Part shown: piece by piece, positions 61,368-64,000 of the stretch
Layout of the letters: every line of letters starts with the position of its first letter
How positions within the stretch are numbered: the first letter of the stretch is position 1
NCBI RefSeq assembly: GCF_965229915.1
Contig: NZ_CBDDJZ010000001.1
Span: 4,898,001-4,962,000, forward strand
Source of the DNA: Marinoscillum sp965229915
GTDB lineage: Bacteria > Bacteroidota > Bacteroidia > Cytophagales > Cyclobacteriaceae
Reading direction: 5' to 3'
DNA: 64,000 nt
The notes under the pieces: model-generated
Seen by the model: only the letters and a program-made list of their open reading frames with translations
Told to the model about the DNA's origin: nothing
Database searches by the model: none
Position numbers and translations under genes: made by a program

Positions 61368-62330
61368 TCACAGCTCAAAATACTCTGCCACCCGCACTTG
61401 CTTCAGTGCTGATTTGCCAGGAGTAAAAGCGACGAGTTCCTGTTCAGCAATGCGCACCTCTTGTTTCCAGTAATGCCCCATGAATGTAGAGTTGACCAGC
61501 TCTGCCTTGATTCCAGCTTTTGTGGAGGTCAGGTTTTCCGGCCAAACGCCTACTTGTTTGGCTGTGCTTTGAATACCAAACCATTCGAAATCCTTTTTCT
61601 TGATGACATTGAATGGCCCAAACAGGTTAGCGGTGACTTCACTTTTCGGGTCTTGATAGACCTCCTGGGGTGTTCCCTGTCGAATGATGTTGCCCTGATA
61701 GAGCACGGATAGCTGATCAGCTACCTGCATGGCATCTCGCGTATCATGCGTCACCAGCAGGATGGCGGTTTCGGTTTCCCGAGCCAGGTGTCGGATTTCA
61801 CTGAGTAGTGAGGACTTGGTACCCAGGTCCAAGTTGGAAAAAGGCTCATCCATGAGCAGTACATCTGGCTCGTGGGCCATGGCACGGGAGATGGCTACTC
61901 GTTGTTTTTCGCCACCGGATAGAAGGGAGATGTCCTTGTCCCGCAGATGTTCAATGCGAAAGAGTTTCAGTAGCAGGTTGATTCGTTCCTGTTGGTAGTC
62001 TTTGGTGTAGGAGAGCAGTTCGTACCGGATGTTTTCCATCACGGTCATTTTGTGTTTCAGTTTAAAGTCCTGATGCACAATGCTGATTTCCTCATAGCCT
62101 GGTACCAGCCGATCTTTCGGTCCTTCAATCACCTCACCATCTAGCAGCACTTCTCCTTCATCAGCGTCTAGCAGCCCGGCAAGTATGCGGAGGAAGGATG
62201 TTTTACCCGACCCACTGGGACCCAATAAAACATGAACATCTCCCTTGGTCAACCCGAGGGAGATGTTGTTCAATATTTTGCGGCTATCAAAAGCCTTCGA
62301 AAGATGCTTAGCCTCTAAGATTGGAGCCAC
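61368..62330 (-). CDS. ABC transporter ATP-binding protein (PotA/FbpC-like)
   Basis: 320 aa. Walker A GPSGSGKT (37-44), Q-loop VHQDFK, signature LSGGEKQR (about 137-144), Walker B VLLMDEP and the switch His in LLVTHDTRD. The C-terminal 80 residues resemble the regulatory domain of importers for polyamines, iron or sulfate. No permease or binding protein is adjacent. Followed by palindromic repeats. Confidence 0.9.
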   Translation of the reverse strand: MAPILEAKHLSKAFDSRKILNNISLGLTKGDVHVLLGPSGSGKTSFLRILAGLLDADEGEVLLDGEVIEGPKDRLVPGYEEISIVHQDFKLKHKMTVMENIRYELLSYTKDYQQERINLLLKLFRIEHLRDKDISLLSGGEKQRVAISRAMAHEPDVLLMDEPFSNLDLGTKSSLLSEIRHLARETETAILLVTHDTRDAMQVADQLSVLYQGNIIRQGTPQEVYQDPKSEVTANLFGPFNVIKKKDFEWFGIQSTAKQVGVWPENLTSTKAGIKAELVNSTFMGHYWKQEVRIAEQELVAFTPGKSALKQVRVAEYFEL

Positions 62331-62367
62331 GTTTTGTTCGTTTGAGGCGAATTTAGGTTAGAAACAA

Positions 62368-63540
62368 TTACCCAGAATAAGTCACCCGATAAATAGCGCC
62401 TCTCAGGTCATCAGAGATGAGCATGGAGCCGTCTTCCAGAAACAATATAGCCACAGGACGTCCCCAGGCTTTGTTGGTTTCTTCATTCAGGAAACCGGTG
62501 ATAAAGTCTTCATAAGCAACACCTTCTCCATTTTCTATTTTCACGGTGGTAATCTTATGTCCGGTGTGTCCAGCTTCTTGTGAGCGGTTCCAAGACCCGT
62601 GCTCGGCGATAAAGGCCAGCATGTTGTACTCAGCAGGGAACATATTTCCTGTATAAAATTTCACGCCAAGTGGAGCTACATGTGGTCCAAGGTTTTGAGC
62701 AGGTGCCACAAAATCCTCACAAGGATATTTGTCACCGAACTCAGGGTCTTTGATGTATCCGCCATGGCAGTATGGATAGCCAAAGTGCTGACCAGCTTCC
62801 GTTGCTCGGTTCAGCTCACAAGGAGGGATGCTGTCGCCCAGCATGTCTCGGCCATTATCGGTGAAGTACATATCGCCCGTTTCTGGATGCCAGGTGAACC
62901 CAACCGTGTTACGCACACCTGAGGCGAATATTTCCCTTCCAGATCCATCTGCATTCATGCGAGTAATGGAAGCATAAATGCTGTCTTTGCTTTCGCAGAT
63001 ATTGCATGGAGCACCCACAGGTACGTAGAGTTTGCCATCAGGACCAAAATCGATAAACTTCCATCCATGATGACCATCAGTAGGGTAGTCTTCGTAAATC
63101 AGTTCTTTGGAGATGGCATTGAAATCATCTTCTATAGATGGGTATTTCCAAAGCTTACTGACTTCCGCTACATACAGATCGCCATCGCGAAATGCCACAC
63201 CGTTTGGCATGCGCAGACCTGAGTCCAGGACATAGCGCACATCGGCCTTGTAATCACCATCGGTATCCTTTATCGCAAAGACCTGGTCACCGTTTCGATT
63301 GCCAACGTAGAGTACTCCAGAGGGGCTCATGGCCATGGATCGGGCATTTTTGACACGAGCATAGAGGTCTATGGAAAAGCCAGTGGGCAGTTGTAGTCGG
63401 TCCAGCTCCAGATCGGTCATGTCCTGCAGGTCATTGGTTTCTTCTATGGCGCTCCAGGTCTCAACGGTATCATCTGTAGCCGGGCTGCTGCAGCTAATCA
63501 GTAAAATGGTTAAGCTGAAAATAAGTGTGGTAAATTTCAT
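62368..63540 (-). CDS. Sorbosone-dehydrogenase-like (PQQ-type) lipoprotein
   Basis: 390 aa. A lipoprotein signal ends LLISCSS with C17 as the lipidated cysteine. A six-bladed propeller follows: LPTGFSIDLYARVKNARSMA, GVLYVGNRNGDQVFA, MPNGVAFRDGDLYVAEVSKL, PVGAPCNICE, GVRNTVGFTWHPETGDMYFT and WGRPVAILFLEDGSMLISDD. These match the sorbosone/glucose dehydrogenase family that binds PQQ and oxidises sugars in the periplasm. The sodium-channel gene lies 28 bases upstream on the same strand. Confidence 0.88.
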   Translation of the reverse strand: MKFTTLIFSLTILLISCSSPATDDTVETWSAIEETNDLQDMTDLELDRLQLPTGFSIDLYARVKNARSMAMSPSGVLYVGNRNGDQVFAIKDTDGDYKADVRYVLDSGLRMPNGVAFRDGDLYVAEVSKLWKYPSIEDDFNAISKELIYEDYPTDGHHGWKFIDFGPDGKLYVPVGAPCNICESKDSIYASITRMNADGSGREIFASGVRNTVGFTWHPETGDMYFTDNGRDMLGDSIPPCELNRATEAGQHFGYPYCHGGYIKDPEFGDKYPCEDFVAPAQNLGPHVAPLGVKFYTGNMFPAEYNMLAFIAEHGSWNRSQEAGHTGHKITTVKIENGEGVAYEDFITGFLNEETNKAWGRPVAILFLEDGSMLISDDLRGAIYRVTYSG

Positions 63541-63568
63541 TGGATTGGTGTTTTTAACAATACTCTAT

Positions 63569-64000
63569 TCAGGACTTATTGTTTGAAGATTGGGATTGTT
63601 CTTTGAGCAATGACTTGATTTCGGTGAGTTCTTGCTGCATGTTATTCATATGATCAATCAGCTGCTCATGTTCCACGTGCACAAATTGCTTGATGTGTTT
63701 TTCTTCTTCCTGCAGGCTTTTTTGATGCAGTTCATTCATCGTATTGACCACAATAGCAATGAAGATATTCAGTGTGGTGTAAGTCGCTATCAGTATAAAT
63801 ATGATGAAATAAATAGTGGCAAAGGGCATTTGCTCGATAATTGGGCGAGCAATATTAGAGGACCAGCTCTCCAGTGTCATGATCTGAAACAGGGTGAAGA
63901 AGGTGTCCGACAATGAACCAAAATACTCTGGATACGCTTCGCCAAACAGGTTGTTGCCAATGACTGCAAATATGTAAAAGATGATCACAAGTAGTACGCC
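63569..64000 (-). CDS. NaChBac-like voltage-gated sodium channel (partial)
   Basis: The C-terminal 140 residues and more of the frame are in the window; the frame continues past base 64000. The pore loop TLFQIMTLESWSSNIARPII holds the filter TLESWS, which is the sodium-selective filter of bacterial NaChBac-type channels. The last membrane helix is FIIFILIATYTTLNIFIAIV, followed by a coiled-coil tail (EEEKHIKQFVHVEHEQLIDH) typical of the tetramer bundle. The voltage sensor lies outside the window. Confidence 0.9.
   Translation of the reverse strand, partial: GVLLVIIFYIFAVIGNNLFGEAYPEYFGSLSDTFFTLFQIMTLESWSSNIARPIIEQMPFATIYFIIFILIATYTTLNIFIAIVVNTMNELHQKSLQEEEKHIKQFVHVEHEQLIDHMNNMQQELTEIKSLLKEQSQSSNNKS

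Noticed and set aside
1..64000. CRISPR arrays, tRNA, rRNA, transposases, phage genes
   Set aside because: None could be recognised; repeats present are hairpins, direct repeats and cassette ends only.

Overview
The window is a stretch of a Bacteroidota chromosome, most likely a free-living, probably marine, member of the Cytophagales. The evidence is a set of surface proteins with type IX secretion (T9SS) C-terminal sorting domains, PadR-controlled FtsX-type permeases, a YHYH protein, a PID-CTERM peptide family, SprB repeats, and Bacteroidota promoters of the TAnnTTTG type. I saw no tRNA, rRNA, CRISPR array, transposase or phage gene.

Layout. 1-5.0 kb: the 3' part of a giant T9SS LamG surface protein followed by a tiny PID-CTERM peptide. 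5.1-12.7 kb: a 44-aa membrane peptide, DUF2809, a TPR hybrid kinase, bioB, a NarX/NarL-like two-component pair, a repeat-containing secreted protein and a DUF1648 membrane protein. 12.8-19.5 kb: a YHYH protein, a GT14 glycosyltransferase, a sulfurtransferase, and a YceI-porin-YceI group. 19.7-26.4 kb: a redox block with hemN, a receiver-CRP/FNR fusion regulator, its PAS kinase, a universal stress protein and a CcoI/FixI-like copper ATPase. 26.5-34.1 kb: an OmpR/kinase pair, a TonB-type receptor, and a PadR regulator with an FtsX permease. 34.2-38.8 kb: a T9SS beta-solenoid protein, dCMP deaminase, a chemotaxis receptor split by an in-frame TAG, and a small membrane protein. 39.1-45.1 kb: a PsrABC-like molybdoenzyme operon with two YeeE/YedE half-transporters and two rhodanese-fold proteins that lack the catalytic cysteine. 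45.4-48.9 and 54.4-58.6 kb: two accessory islands. 49.1-54.4 kb, between them: a LytS/LytTR pair, a C-terminally truncated surface protein and a second PID-CTERM peptide. 58.8-64 kb: an FtsX permease, an ABC ATPase, a sorbosone-dehydrogenase-like lipoprotein and part of a NaChBac-like sodium channel.

Two results stand out. First, the two accessory islands look like integron gene-cassette arrays without an integrase. Four cassettes begin with GTTRRRY-like sites (GTTAGAC, GTTGGGC, GTTATCG, GTTAGCG), and each is matched by an exact 8-10 nt reverse complement at the end of its own gene. The cargo is two HigBA-type toxin-antitoxin pairs (one toxin frameshifted), an LprI-like protein, unknown membrane proteins, and a three-gene unit with two HNH-type zinc proteins. 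Second, CTGA-N6-TCAG palindromes, which have CRP/FNR operator geometry, lie upstream of hemN, the stress protein/copper ATPase genes, the molybdoenzyme operon and the sulfurtransferase/YceI genes. In two of these promoters the palindrome sits at the identical distance (36.5 bp) from the -7 box. The likely regulator is the receiver-CRP/FNR fusion encoded next to two of the sites. It has no Fe-S cysteine cluster, so its input may be phosphorylation by the neighbouring PAS kinase.

All family calls come from reading motifs, without database searches. Positions of regulatory sites were counted by hand from the sequence.
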